From Microbacterium testaceum (lineage in GTDB: Bacteria; Actinomycetota; Actinomycetes; Actinomycetales; Microbacteriaceae): 49,685 bases of DNA. Position 1 is the first letter of the stretch, and every line of letters begins with the position of its first letter. Positions 36,657 through 44,898 of this stretch are shown in pieces. Location: positions 1-49,685 of the forward strand of contig NZ_BJML01000014.1 in NCBI RefSeq assembly GCF_006539145.1, given 5' to 3'. Both the position numbers and the translations under genes were made by a program. The notes under the pieces are model-generated. The model ran no database searches, was not told where the DNA came from, and worked only from the letters and a program-made list of their open reading frames with translations.

Positions 36657-38009
36657 ATGAACACCCGTTTCCCGCGCCGTCGCCGAGGGGTATCCCTGGC
36701 GCTGCTGACCATCGCGGGCCTCACCGGCGCCGCGCTCACCGGTTGTGCTCCCGGAAGCGCCGCCCCCGCCGCGCAGAACGACGTCCAGGTGAGCACCGAG
36801 CTGACGAGCGACCCCGTCCAGCTCACGATCGCCGATGAGACGGGCTTCCCGGTCACCGACAAGCTGACCCAGGAGTTCACCAAGCAGCACCCGAACGTGA
36901 CCTTCACGATCAACCGCGACACGTTCCAGAACCTCACCGCGAACGCCCCGAAGCTCCTCGCCAGTGCGACGCCGCCCGACCTCATCCGCCTCCCCACGCT
37001 CGGCGACACGGTCCGCGACGGTCTGGTCGCGAACCTCGACCCCTATTTCGACGCGTACGGATGGAGCGCGTGGCCCGCGTCTCAGCTCGCTCCCCTCCGG
37101 ATGAACGACGACGGCGTGCGCGGTTCCGGCTCGCTGTACCAGCTCGGCCTCGGCTACAGCATCACCGGGATCTACATGAACACCACCTTGGCCGCGCAGG
37201 TGGGCATCGACTCTCCGCCGCAGACACTGGCCGAGCTCGAGGCCGACATGGCGAAGGCGAAGGCCGCCGGCATCCTGCCGATCATGGCGGGCGACAAGGA
37301 CGGCGTCGTCAACTTCGTCGTGCAGGCCGCGATGAACCAGTACGTCGACAAGGACAAATTCCTGTCGTGGATGTTCAACGAACCGGGAGCGCGCTACGAC
37401 GAGTCCGGAAACGTCGAGGGTGCCGAGCTGGTGCGCAAGTGGGCGGACGCCGGATACTTCCCCTCCGACATCAACGCGATCGACTACTTCACCTTCACGA
37501 GCCGGTTCTCCGGCGGAGAGGGCCTCTTCACCTTCAACGGCAACTGGGAGGCCGCGAACTATCAGAAGGCACTCGGCTCGAACGTCGAGTTCTTCTTGGT
37601 GCCGCCCGCAGAGGCGGGAGTCGACCACGTCGCGATGGGAGCGGCGAACTCGTTCTCGGTCGCGGCGAAGTCGCCGCACATCAACGAGATCGTCTATTTC
37701 CTCAACTGGGTGCACACCGACCCCACGGCCCGACAGATCATCGTCGATGTCACGGGGGCGTCGCCCGGTGGCGACCCGGCGCAGGACCTGCCCACGGTGG
37801 AGTCCGGCTCGCTGATCGAGAACGCCCTGAAGATGTCCGCGCAGATTGGCGCCGAGAACGGGCAGGTCGACTTCATGGCCAACACCACCGCGGGAATCTA
37901 CGCCGGCTCGATCATCCCCGAGTCGCAGCTGCTGGTGACCAGTCAGATTACCGGTCAGGACTTCGTCGACCGCGTGCAGAAGTTCTACGAGAGCGAGGTC
38001 GGCAAGTAA
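36657..38009 (+). CDS. Sugar ABC transporter substrate-binding lipoprotein (CUT1)
   Basis: A 450-residue lipoprotein with an arginine-rich signal and lipobox ALTGC (C30). The mature sequence has a family 1 sugar-binding fold: KLTQEFTKQHPNVTFTINRD, PPDLIRLPTLGDTV, GIYMNTTLAAQVGI and GLFTFNGNWEAANY. The ATG is preceded by a GAAGGAG ribosome site. It is the first gene of an operon with two permeases, a GH32-like hydrolase and a beta-lactamase-fold hydrolase. Its sugar is not known; the GH32-like neighbour hints at a fructoside or a related furanoside. Stop and next start overlap (TAATG). Confidence 0.93.
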   Translation: MNTRFPRRRRGVSLALLTIAGLTGAALTGCAPGSAAPAAQNDVQVSTELTSDPVQLTIADETGFPVTDKLTQEFTKQHPNVTFTINRDTFQNLTANAPKLLASATPPDLIRLPTLGDTVRDGLVANLDPYFDAYGWSAWPASQLAPLRMNDDGVRGSGSLYQLGLGYSITGIYMNTTLAAQVGIDSPPQTLAELEADMAKAKAAGILPIMAGDKDGVVNFVVQAAMNQYVDKDKFLSWMFNEPGARYDESGNVEGAELVRKWADAGYFPSDINAIDYFTFTSRFSGGEGLFTFNGNWEAANYQKALGSNVEFFLVPPAEAGVDHVAMGAANSFSVAAKSPHINEIVYFLNWVHTDPTARQIIVDVTGASPGGDPAQDLPTVESGSLIENALKMSAQIGAENGQVDFMANTTAGIYAGSIIPESQLLVTSQITGQDFVDRVQKFYESEVGK

Positions 38010-38980
38010 TGACCGATCGTGCGGTCGCCGTCGCGGCGGCCCCTCGACCCGACGGCGCCCCTCCGGCGACGACGACCGCACCTCCTCGTCGGGCTGCCGC
38101 ACGCGCGGTGGCCCGACGGGCGGCCCGCACCGGATGGCTGCTGCTCGTGCCGGCGCTGGGGTTCTACGTCGCGTTCGTGGTCTGGCCGCTCCTCCAAGGC
38201 GTGCAGTACTCGTTCTACGACTGGAACGGTATCGGCGTCGCCCGATGGGTGGGCTTCGGCAACTACCTCACCGTCTTCACCGACCCCGACCTCCTCGGCG
38301 CCATCCGCAACGCCTTCATCCTGATCGCGTTCTTCACCGTGATTCCCGTGAGCCTGGGACTCGTCCTGGCCACGCTCATCCGCGGCATCCGATACAAGGG
38401 ATTCGCGGCGGCCGCGCAGACCGTCCTCTTCCTCCCGCAGATCATCCCGCTGGCCGCGGCGGGTATCGCCTGGTCGTGGATGTACGCCCAGACCGGTGCG
38501 ATCAACCAGATCCTCGGAGGGGTCGGCCTCGGCTGGATCACGCGGCCGTGGCTCGCCGACTACGGCACCGCCCTCCCCGCGGTGGGACTCATCGGTTCGT
38601 GGGTGCTGACGGGCCTGTGCACCGTGCTCCTGCTGACCGGCCTCGGCAAGATCGACGTGTCGCTGTACGAGGCGATCCGTCTCGACGGCGCCGGATGGTG
38701 GCGCGAGTTCTTCACCATCACCCTGCCCGGGTTGCGTCAAGAGATCGCGGTGCTCGTCACCGTCACCGTCATCGCCGCGCTGTCGAGCTTCGACATCATC
38801 TACACCTCGACCCAGGGCGGTCCGGGACGGGCGACCCTCGTTCCCGGCCTGTCGATCTTCCGCATCGGTTTCACACAGAGTGACGTGGGCCTGGCCTCCG
38901 CCTTCGGCATCGTGCTCATGGCGCTCGTGCTCGTCGTGGTCCTTCCCATCCAACGCCTCTCGAGAGCGAGCGACTCGTGA
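38009..38980 (+). CDS. Sugar ABC transporter permease (CUT1, MalF-like)
   Basis: A 323-residue permease with an Ala/Arg/Pro-rich cytoplasmic N-terminus of about 40 residues, then WLLLVPALGFYVAFVVWPLL as first helix. The EAA loop is YEAIRLDGAGWWREFFTITLPGL. It overlaps the binding-protein stop by one base and the next permease start by four (GTGA). Confidence 0.93.
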   Translation: MTDRAVAVAAAPRPDGAPPATTTAPPRRAAARAVARRAARTGWLLLVPALGFYVAFVVWPLLQGVQYSFYDWNGIGVARWVGFGNYLTVFTDPDLLGAIRNAFILIAFFTVIPVSLGLVLATLIRGIRYKGFAAAAQTVLFLPQIIPLAAAGIAWSWMYAQTGAINQILGGVGLGWITRPWLADYGTALPAVGLIGSWVLTGLCTVLLLTGLGKIDVSLYEAIRLDGAGWWREFFTITLPGLRQEIAVLVTVTVIAALSSFDIIYTSTQGGPGRATLVPGLSIFRIGFTQSDVGLASAFGIVLMALVLVVVLPIQRLSRASDS

Positions 38981-39801
38981 TCGCCAGCCGCACCGAGCGC
39001 CTGCTCGGCATCCTCCTCCTCAGCGTCGCCGCGATCGTGACGCTCCTGCCGCTGATCAGCATGCTGTCGGCCGCCCTGCAGCCGGCCGACCGCAACCCGA
39101 CGGGGCTGACCTGGCCGACCGATCCGCAGTGGGGGAACTTCGCCACGGCCTTCGAGACGGGTCACGTCTGGCAGCTCATGGGTTCCAGCCTGCTGATCGT
39201 CCTCGGAGTCGTGCCGGTGAGTCTGGTGGCCGCGACCCTCGCCGGATTCGCGCTGGGATCCCTTCAGGTGCGCTTCGGTCGCGGCATCCTGGTGTTCTTC
39301 GTTCTCGGGCTCACCATCCCATTCGAGGCCCTGATCATCCCGCTGTACTACCAAGCGCAGTCGTTGGGCACCGTGAACACCCCGTGGGCGGTGATCTTCC
39401 CCCTGATCGGGCTCTACATGCCCTTTGGCGTCTTCTGGATGCGCGCCCACTTCATCAACGTGCCGCGCGAGCTCTCCGAGGCGGCGCGGGTGGACGGCGC
39501 GTCGATCTGGCGCGAGTTCCGCAGCATCCAGCTGCCGTTGGCGGCCCCCGCTCTGTCGGCCCTGGCGATCCTGCTGTTCATCTGGACGTGGAACCAGTTC
39601 CTGCTTCCCGTCGTCCTCATCGCCGACCCACTGCAGCGGACGGTTGCGGGCGCCCTGACCTTCTTCCAGGGCCAGTACTCGCTGAGCATCCCGCTGCTGA
39701 ATGCGGGGGCCCTGATCATCATCACTCCCGCCGTCCTGCTGTTCCTCGTCTTCCAGCGCCAGTTCATCCGCGCCCTCGTCCAGGGCGCGGTCAAGGGCTG
39801 A
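38977..39801 (+). CDS. Sugar ABC transporter permease (CUT1, MalG-like)
   Basis: A 274-residue permease starting at GTG 38977 (GTGA overlap). It begins with IASRTERLLGILLLSVAAIV, has six helices, an EAA loop LSEAARVDGASIWREFRSIQLPL and the tail RALVQGAVKG. Partner of the preceding permease. The operon has no ATPase gene. Confidence 0.93.
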   Translation: MIASRTERLLGILLLSVAAIVTLLPLISMLSAALQPADRNPTGLTWPTDPQWGNFATAFETGHVWQLMGSSLLIVLGVVPVSLVAATLAGFALGSLQVRFGRGILVFFVLGLTIPFEALIIPLYYQAQSLGTVNTPWAVIFPLIGLYMPFGVFWMRAHFINVPRELSEAARVDGASIWREFRSIQLPLAAPALSALAILLFIWTWNQFLLPVVLIADPLQRTVAGALTFFQGQYSLSIPLLNAGALIIITPAVLLFLVFQRQFIRALVQGAVKG

Positions 39802-39830
39802 GCGCTCCCACCATCTCGAAACGGATCCCC

Positions 39831-40787
39831 ATGACGTTCACGCTGCCCGACCACTGGGTCTGGGACTTCTGGTTCGCCCACGACGGCGACACCCACCACA
39901 TGATGTTCCTCCAGGCGCCCATGAGCCTCGGCGACCCGGATCTGCGCCATCGCAACGCCAGTGTCGGCTACGCCACCTCCGACGACCTGCGCTCGTGGAC
40001 CGTCCACGGGACGGTGCTGGAGCCGTCGGGCGGTCAGGCCCCCGACGCCACGGCCACCTGGACGGGCAGCATCGTGCGGACGGATGCCGACTGGCGCATG
40101 TTCTACACCGGATCGCGGTTTCTCCGCGAGGGCGAGATCACGAACGTCGAGACGGTGCTGGCCGCCGCCTCGGACGACCTCGCCGCATGGACGAAGGACC
40201 CGGCTGTGGTCGTCTCCGCCGACCCCCGGTGGTACGAGACGCTCGCGCACGGAACCTGGCACGAAGAAGCCTGGCGCGATCCGTGGGTGTTCGCCGACCC
40301 GGACGGGGACGGCTGGCACATGCTCGTCACCGCTCGTGCGCGGGAGGGTGTCTCGCGCGACCGCGGGGTGATCGGTCACGCCTGGTCGGCCGATCTGCGC
40401 CGTTGGGAGGTGCGGCCTCCGCTCAGTGCCCCGGGCGCGGGATTCGCCCACCTCGAGGTGCCGCAGGTCGTGCACGTCGAGGGACGGTGGGTCCTGCTGT
40501 TCTCGTGCGACTCCGCGCATCTCGCCGGAGCGAGAGAAGGGCAGGTCGGCGGGATCTGGGCCGTCGCCCTCGACGATCCGCGGGGGCCGTATCCGGTGGA
40601 GCGCGCCACCCTCGTGACCGACGAGAGCCTGTACAGCGGTCGCATCGCGCAGGACGCCGAGGGTCGCTCCGTCATGCTTGCTTTTGAGAACACGAGCTCC
40701 GACGGGGTCTTCGTCGGAACGCTCTCCGATCCCGTGGCGGTGCGATGGAACGACGACCGCCTCGAGACCGAGGGAGCGCTCCGGTGA
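39831..40787 (+). CDS. GH32-like five-bladed beta-propeller hydrolase
   Basis: A 318-residue cytoplasmic protein. It begins LPDHWVWDFWFAHDGDTHHM, where WVWDFW holds a candidate nucleophile aspartate; EEAWRDPWVFAD carries the RDP motif shared by GH32/GH68/GH43 propellers, and HLEVPQVVHVEGRWVLLFSC holds a candidate acid glutamate. Proteins of this type are annotated as GH32-like (beta-fructosidase relatives), but the classic N-terminal WMNDPNG of invertases is not present, so activity may differ. The ATG at 39831 is 29 bases after the permease stop; earlier in-frame starts lie inside the permease. It overlaps the next gene (GTGA). Confidence 0.75.
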   Translation: MTFTLPDHWVWDFWFAHDGDTHHMMFLQAPMSLGDPDLRHRNASVGYATSDDLRSWTVHGTVLEPSGGQAPDATATWTGSIVRTDADWRMFYTGSRFLREGEITNVETVLAAASDDLAAWTKDPAVVVSADPRWYETLAHGTWHEEAWRDPWVFADPDGDGWHMLVTARAREGVSRDRGVIGHAWSADLRRWEVRPPLSAPGAGFAHLEVPQVVHVEGRWVLLFSCDSAHLAGAREGQVGGIWAVALDDPRGPYPVERATLVTDESLYSGRIAQDAEGRSVMLAFENTSSDGVFVGTLSDPVAVRWNDDRLETEGALR

Positions 40788-41944
40788 CGGCTGTGGAGGG
40801 CACCGTCGCCCCCGGGTTCGAGGCCGTCGCCGACGCGTTCGCCGCCGCCTTCGAGGGGCTGCCCGAGATGGGCGGCGCTCTCGCTGTGCGCGTGGAGGGT
40901 CGCAGCGTCCTCGACCTGTGGGGCGGCGTGGCCGACAGTCGCGACGGTAGACGATGGCAGCGCGAGACGCCGTCCGTGGTGTTCTCCTGCACCAAGGGCC
41001 TCATGGCGATCCTGGCGGCGCGGCTGGTCGCGTCGGGCCGTCTCGACCTCGATGAGCCTCTCAGTGCGCTCTGGCCCGAGTTCGGTGCGCGCGGGAAGGA
41101 CCGGGTGAGCGTCGGTGACGCCCTCGCCCACCGCGCCGGAGTGTCGGCTCCCAGAGAGGACGTCTCGCGCGCGCAGCTCCTCGACTTCGACGCGATGGCG
41201 GCTCTGCTCGCGCGACAGCAACCCTTGTGGCAACCGGGCGAGGGATGGGCCTATCACGCGCTCACCCACGGCTGGATCTCCGGAGAGATCGTTCGTCGCG
41301 CCGGCGCGACGGAACCGGGAGCGGCCTTCGCCGAGATGGCGGCGGCCGTGGGCGGGGGCGCATGGCTCGGGATGCCGCCCGAGGTCGCGGCATCCGTCGC
41401 GCACCTGCGCGTCGGGCCCACGCTGGCCGCTCATGTGGCCCGGCAGCGGGAGGGGCGGGAACCCGCGACCACCGACTGGCTCGAGCGGGCGATGACCCTC
41501 GGCGGCGCGCTCCCCGAGACGCTGGTCACCGATGACGACGGCTTCAATGCCGACGACGTCCGCGCCGCGGTCATCCCCGGCGCCGGCGCCATCGCCACCG
41601 CTCGTGCCGTCGCGGCGATGTGGTCCGCCACCGTCGCCGTCACCGAGGGCGTCCGCCTCCTGGACGACGAGACCCTTCGGGTGGTGACGCGGGAACGGAC
41701 CGCCGGTCCGCCGGTCTTCGCCGCTCCTGCGCCGTGGCCGCGGTGGGCGGCCGGCTTCCAGCTCGACTCCGAGGCCCGCCGTTACCTGGGCCCCACGAGC
41801 TTCGGGCACGATGGAGCCGGTGGTCAGGTGGCGTTCGCCGACCTCGACTCCCGGATCGGATTCGCCTTCGTGACCAACTGGATGGAGGCCGACGATCCCC
41901 GCGCGACGCGCATCGTCGACGCGCTCCGCGAGGTCGTGCGCTGA
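40784..41944 (+). CDS. Beta-lactamase-fold serine hydrolase (class C / EstB-like esterase)
   Basis: A 386-residue protein of the beta-lactamase/penicillin-binding fold. The SxxK motif is S68-C-T-K71 (VFSCTKGLMA), the tyrosine motif is Y157-H-A, and FGHDGAGG near the C-terminus replaces the KTG motif with HDG, as in EstB-like esterases. No signal peptide, so it acts inside the cell, most likely as an esterase removing acyl groups from the imported sugar rather than as an antibiotic-resistance enzyme. The GTG overlaps the stop of the GH32-like gene; the last codons are part of a hairpin shared with the convergent gene. Confidence 0.88.
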   Translation: MTAVEGTVAPGFEAVADAFAAAFEGLPEMGGALAVRVEGRSVLDLWGGVADSRDGRRWQRETPSVVFSCTKGLMAILAARLVASGRLDLDEPLSALWPEFGARGKDRVSVGDALAHRAGVSAPREDVSRAQLLDFDAMAALLARQQPLWQPGEGWAYHALTHGWISGEIVRRAGATEPGAAFAEMAAAVGGGAWLGMPPEVAASVAHLRVGPTLAAHVARQREGREPATTDWLERAMTLGGALPETLVTDDDGFNADDVRAAVIPGAGAIATARAVAAMWSATVAVTEGVRLLDDETLRVVTRERTAGPPVFAAPAPWPRWAAGFQLDSEARRYLGPTSFGHDGAGGQVAFADLDSRIGFAFVTNWMEADDPRATRIVDALREVVR

Positions 41945-41960
41945 TCGGGATTCAGCGCAC
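41936..41960. terminator. Shared hairpin containing both convergent stop codons
   Basis: GTGCGCTGA (41936-41944) pairs perfectly with TCAGCGCAC (41952-41960) around the seven-base loop TCGGGAT. The left arm ends with the TGA of the hydrolase gene and the right arm begins with the complement of the TGA of the minus-strand glycosyltransferase gene. It is the only terminator-like structure between them. Confidence 0.7.
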
Positions 41961-42764
41961 CCGCGCCCACCCGTCCTCGCGTCGCTCGATGGCCCCGGCC
42001 GCTGCGAACGCCTCGAGCCACCCGCCCATCGGCCACACGCCCCACCGTTCGTGGAAGGTGGCGCCGTTGCGCAGGATGTCGTCGAGATGCTGCCACGGGG
42101 GAGAAGACACCGGATGCCACTGGTGGTACGCGTCCGCGCCGCCCACCCAGAGCATCTCGATGTCGGCCGCTCGCGCCGTCCAGGCGAGGTCGGTGTCTTC
42201 CGCGCCGTACCCCTCGTAGCCCGGGTGAAACCCCCCGATGCGCTTCCACGTCGCGGGGGTGACGGCGAAGGACAGCGACCAGAACAGGTCGTACTCCTCC
42301 GGGGTCGCTCGGCGGGTCGCACCGGCGGGCAGGGCGGGCCGGGCCCGGTGGGGACGGGTGAGGAAGGGCAGATCGGATGCCGTTTCCGGCCGCTGCACGC
42401 TCACCAGGTACGTGACCGCTCCCGAGAGGACGGCGTCGGGGTTGCTCGAGGCCGCGGTCCGGTATGCGGAAAGCAGGTCGGCGCCGGGCAGGCAGTCCAC
42501 GTCGAGGAAGACGAGCAGCTCGGCCCCTGCCTCGATGGCCGCCGCGGCGGCACGGTTGCGACCTTCGCCGACGCGGAGCCCCGTCGACCCCGGTGGAACG
42601 TGCAGCGTGAGGGTGCCGGCATCCGGGACGTCGGTCGGCGGTGTCTCATCGAGCCAGACCTCGACGCGCACGATGTCGTCGGCGACCTCGGCGAGCACGC
42701 GTCGTTGGCGGTCCAGGTGCTCCCGCCGGGATCGCGAGGCGACCGTGAGGACGGCGGTCTTCAC
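41952..42764 (-). CDS. Family 2 glycosyltransferase
   Basis: A 270-residue soluble GT-A glycosyltransferase. The nucleotide-sugar-binding domain begins MKTAVLTVASRSRREHLDRQ, the metal-binding DVD is at 88-90 (LLVFLDVDCLPG), and the acceptor-side motif is GAEDTDLAW (E189, D190). No membrane helix. The GTG start overlaps the stop of the upstream gene (GTGA), making it the last gene of a four-gene glycan operon on this strand. Acceptor and sugar are unknown. Confidence 0.88.
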   Translation of the reverse strand: MKTAVLTVASRSRREHLDRQRRVLAEVADDIVRVEVWLDETPPTDVPDAGTLTLHVPPGSTGLRVGEGRNRAAAAAIEAGAELLVFLDVDCLPGADLLSAYRTAASSNPDAVLSGAVTYLVSVQRPETASDLPFLTRPHRARPALPAGATRRATPEEYDLFWSLSFAVTPATWKRIGGFHPGYEGYGAEDTDLAWTARAADIEMLWVGGADAYHQWHPVSSPPWQHLDDILRNGATFHERWGVWPMGGWLEAFAAAGAIERREDGWARVR

Positions 42765-43765
42765 GGCAGCGCCGCCTCGATCGCCGCGGCCATGCGCGCG
42801 GCCGCTCCGTCGACCTGCCACCGCGACCAGTCGGGGTCGTCTCCGGCGGCGAGCTCGACGAGCGCCACGAGACCCGCGGCGTCGATGCCGCTGCCGCCCT
42901 GCCGGGCGAGCCCCCACCGCTCGAGCGCTGCGGCCGTGTCCCGCTGCTCGTCGAACGGGCGCTCCTGCGCGACGACCACTGCACGCGCGCCCGCTGCAGC
43001 CAGATCCGCCACGCTGTTCTGCCCGGCGGCGCTCACCACGACCGTGCTGCGTGCGAGCAGCGGCCACGGATCGTCGACCCGGGAAGAGGGGTCGTGTCCC
43101 GCCGAGGTGACGTCCCATCCCCGCTCGCGAAGCCGTGCGACGGCATCCTCGCGGACGTGCTCGTCGACCACCCGGCCCAGCAGCAGCACCGACCGTTCCT
43201 CGCGCGGTGCGTCGCGTTCGCGTCCGTCGAAGCGCGAGATCCCGCCCGTCCAGACCACGCGATCGGCGTGCGCCGTCAGTGCGTCGGCGCAGACGGCGCC
43301 GCGCGGCCAGGGCGCGAGGATGGCGTCGGCGAGGTCGTAGGCGAGCGCGTGCGGCGCGTCCGTGCGCGTCCCGGGCTGCGTCATGGCGAGGGTGCGCAGT
43401 CCGAGCAGGCGCGCGAGCGCCACGACCTCGACGCTCACGTCCACCACCAGGGCCGTCACGGACCGTTCGGCGGCGGTCGAAGCGATGAGTGCCAGACGGT
43501 CGCGATGGCCCGGGTGATCGTGCGGTGCCCAGTGCAGATGACCGCGCACCGTGGGGTCGGCGTCTCGCGGATCGGCCGTCGACCCATCGGCCCGGGGGAA
43601 GGGGTCGGCATCCGGGGGCAGTTCGATCCAGTCCACCCCCGCAGCAAGGCCCGCCGGGCGGGGCATCGACGAGAAGGCGACGACGGGCGTCCGCAGGTGC
43701 GGGGTCACCGCGAGGAACCGCGCGACATGCCCGTAGCCGTGATGGTGGACGTACCAGCCGATCAC
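42761..43765 (-). CDS. GT-B glycosyltransferase, MurG/GT28-like
   Basis: A 334-residue soluble glycosyltransferase beginning IGWYVHHHGYGHVARFLAVT, the glycine-rich N-terminal loop of GT-B enzymes. The C-terminal block SAAGQNSVADLAAAGARAVV followed by QERPFDEQRDTA matches the nucleotide-binding region of MurG-like enzymes (GG.. and ..DEQ..). I chose GTG 43765, which gives a GTGA overlap with the upstream gene; GTG 43768 is equally readable. It is the third gene of the operon. Confidence 0.83.
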   Translation of the reverse strand: MIGWYVHHHGYGHVARFLAVTPHLRTPVVAFSSMPRPAGLAAGVDWIELPPDADPFPRADGSTADPRDADPTVRGHLHWAPHDHPGHRDRLALIASTAAERSVTALVVDVSVEVVALARLLGLRTLAMTQPGTRTDAPHALAYDLADAILAPWPRGAVCADALTAHADRVVWTGGISRFDGRERDAPREERSVLLLGRVVDEHVREDAVARLRERGWDVTSAGHDPSSRVDDPWPLLARSTVVVSAAGQNSVADLAAAGARAVVVAQERPFDEQRDTAAALERWGLARQGGSGIDAAGLVALVELAAGDDPDWSRWQVDGAAARMAAAIEAALP

Positions 43766-44898
43766 CACGACACCGCCGGCACCCTGCGCGCGGCGGCGGG
43801 CTGCGCGACGTGGGTGAGCACGCGCTCGACCTCGCGGTGCCGGTGAGCGAGGGAATGCTGACGTACCGCGGCTTGGCGTGTCCACACGCGCGTGAGCGGC
43901 TCGCGAACGCCCTCGGCGGCGAGGTGGGCGGCGGCCTTCGCGAGGGCGACGATGTCGCCGGGCATGACCGTCGCCGAACCCGGCATGCCCGCGAGCACCT
44001 CGGAGACGCCGCCGATGTCGAAGGCCGCGACGGGAGTCCCGGTCGCGAGGGCCTCGGCGATCACGAGCCCGAACGGCTCCTCCCACATCGGCGTCACGAG
44101 AGCGACCGCCGAAGACCCGACCAGGCGGCAGAGATCGGCCTGGTGAAGCGGGCCGACGTATCGCGCGTGCACGCCGAGACGGGGGACGATCTCCTGCTCG
44201 AAATAGTCCACATCGCCGATCCGCCCGGCCAGCACGATGTGCGCATCGGCCTCGCGCGCCGCCTCGATCGCCAGGTGGGGGGCCTTCTCGGGGACGACGC
44301 GCCCCGACCAGACCCACGAGGGTCCGCCCGCACCGCGGATCCACTGATCGGTGTCGACACCGTTGGGGAAGACGAATGCGTCGACGCCCTCGACCGACCA
44401 GGCGCGCGCGGTGGCCTGGCTCACGGCGACGAACCGATGGGAGGCCTCGGACACCTCGGCTGCCGCCTCGAGCAGGGCCTCCAGCGGAGGCGTGTGCAGG
44501 GTCGTGACGACGGGGATGTCGGCCTCGACGCTCCAGCGGATGGGAGCCGGGTGCAGGCTGTGGTTGTCGACGACGTCGAAGTGATGGCGGTCGGCGATCA
44601 GCCGGTCCCGGGCGGCGTCGAAGGCCGCGTCGACGGCTTCGGCGTATCCCCGCGGGTACTCGGTGTCGGAGGAGTGCTCCGGCCGCGTCCACTCCGGCGC
44701 GGGAAGGCGGAACTCGGGCACGTCGTCGAGGAAGTCGGAACCCTCCGCCGCGCACAGGGTGACCTGGTGTCCGCGGGAACGGAGCCAGCGCACCCGATCC
44801 CAGACGGTGGCCTCGAGGCCGCCCGCGTGTGGTTGTCGAAGCGGGTAGCGCGACGGCGCGACGACCAGCACGCGCAGCGGCCGCTGCCCGCGGATCAC
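43762..44898 (-). CDS. Family 4 glycosyltransferase
   Basis: A 378-residue GT-B enzyme with the GT4 layout: LRVLVVAPSRYPLRQPHAGG at the start, VFPNGVDTDQW at the domain boundary, VWSGRVVPEKAPHLAIEAAR, and the donor-binding WEEPFGLVIAEALATGTPVA block (the E-x7-E motif). Such enzymes are retaining transferases that use nucleotide sugars in the cytoplasm. The GTG at 44898 overlaps the stop of the previous gene (GTGA). Second gene of the minus-strand glycan operon. Confidence 0.9.
   Translation of the reverse strand: MIRGQRPLRVLVVAPSRYPLRQPHAGGLEATVWDRVRWLRSRGHQVTLCAAEGSDFLDDVPEFRLPAPEWTRPEHSSDTEYPRGYAEAVDAAFDAARDRLIADRHHFDVVDNHSLHPAPIRWSVEADIPVVTTLHTPPLEALLEAAAEVSEASHRFVAVSQATARAWSVEGVDAFVFPNGVDTDQWIRGAGGPSWVWSGRVVPEKAPHLAIEAAREADAHIVLAGRIGDVDYFEQEIVPRLGVHARYVGPLHQADLCRLVGSSAVALVTPMWEEPFGLVIAEALATGTPVAAFDIGGVSEVLAGMPGSATVMPGDIVALAKAAAHLAAEGVREPLTRVWTRQAAVRQHSLAHRHREVERVLTHVAQPAAARRVPAVSW

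Noticed and set aside
40784..41944. Beta-lactamase as antibiotic-resistance gene
   Set aside because: No signal peptide, HDG instead of KTG, and sugar-operon context; esterase-like role is more likely.
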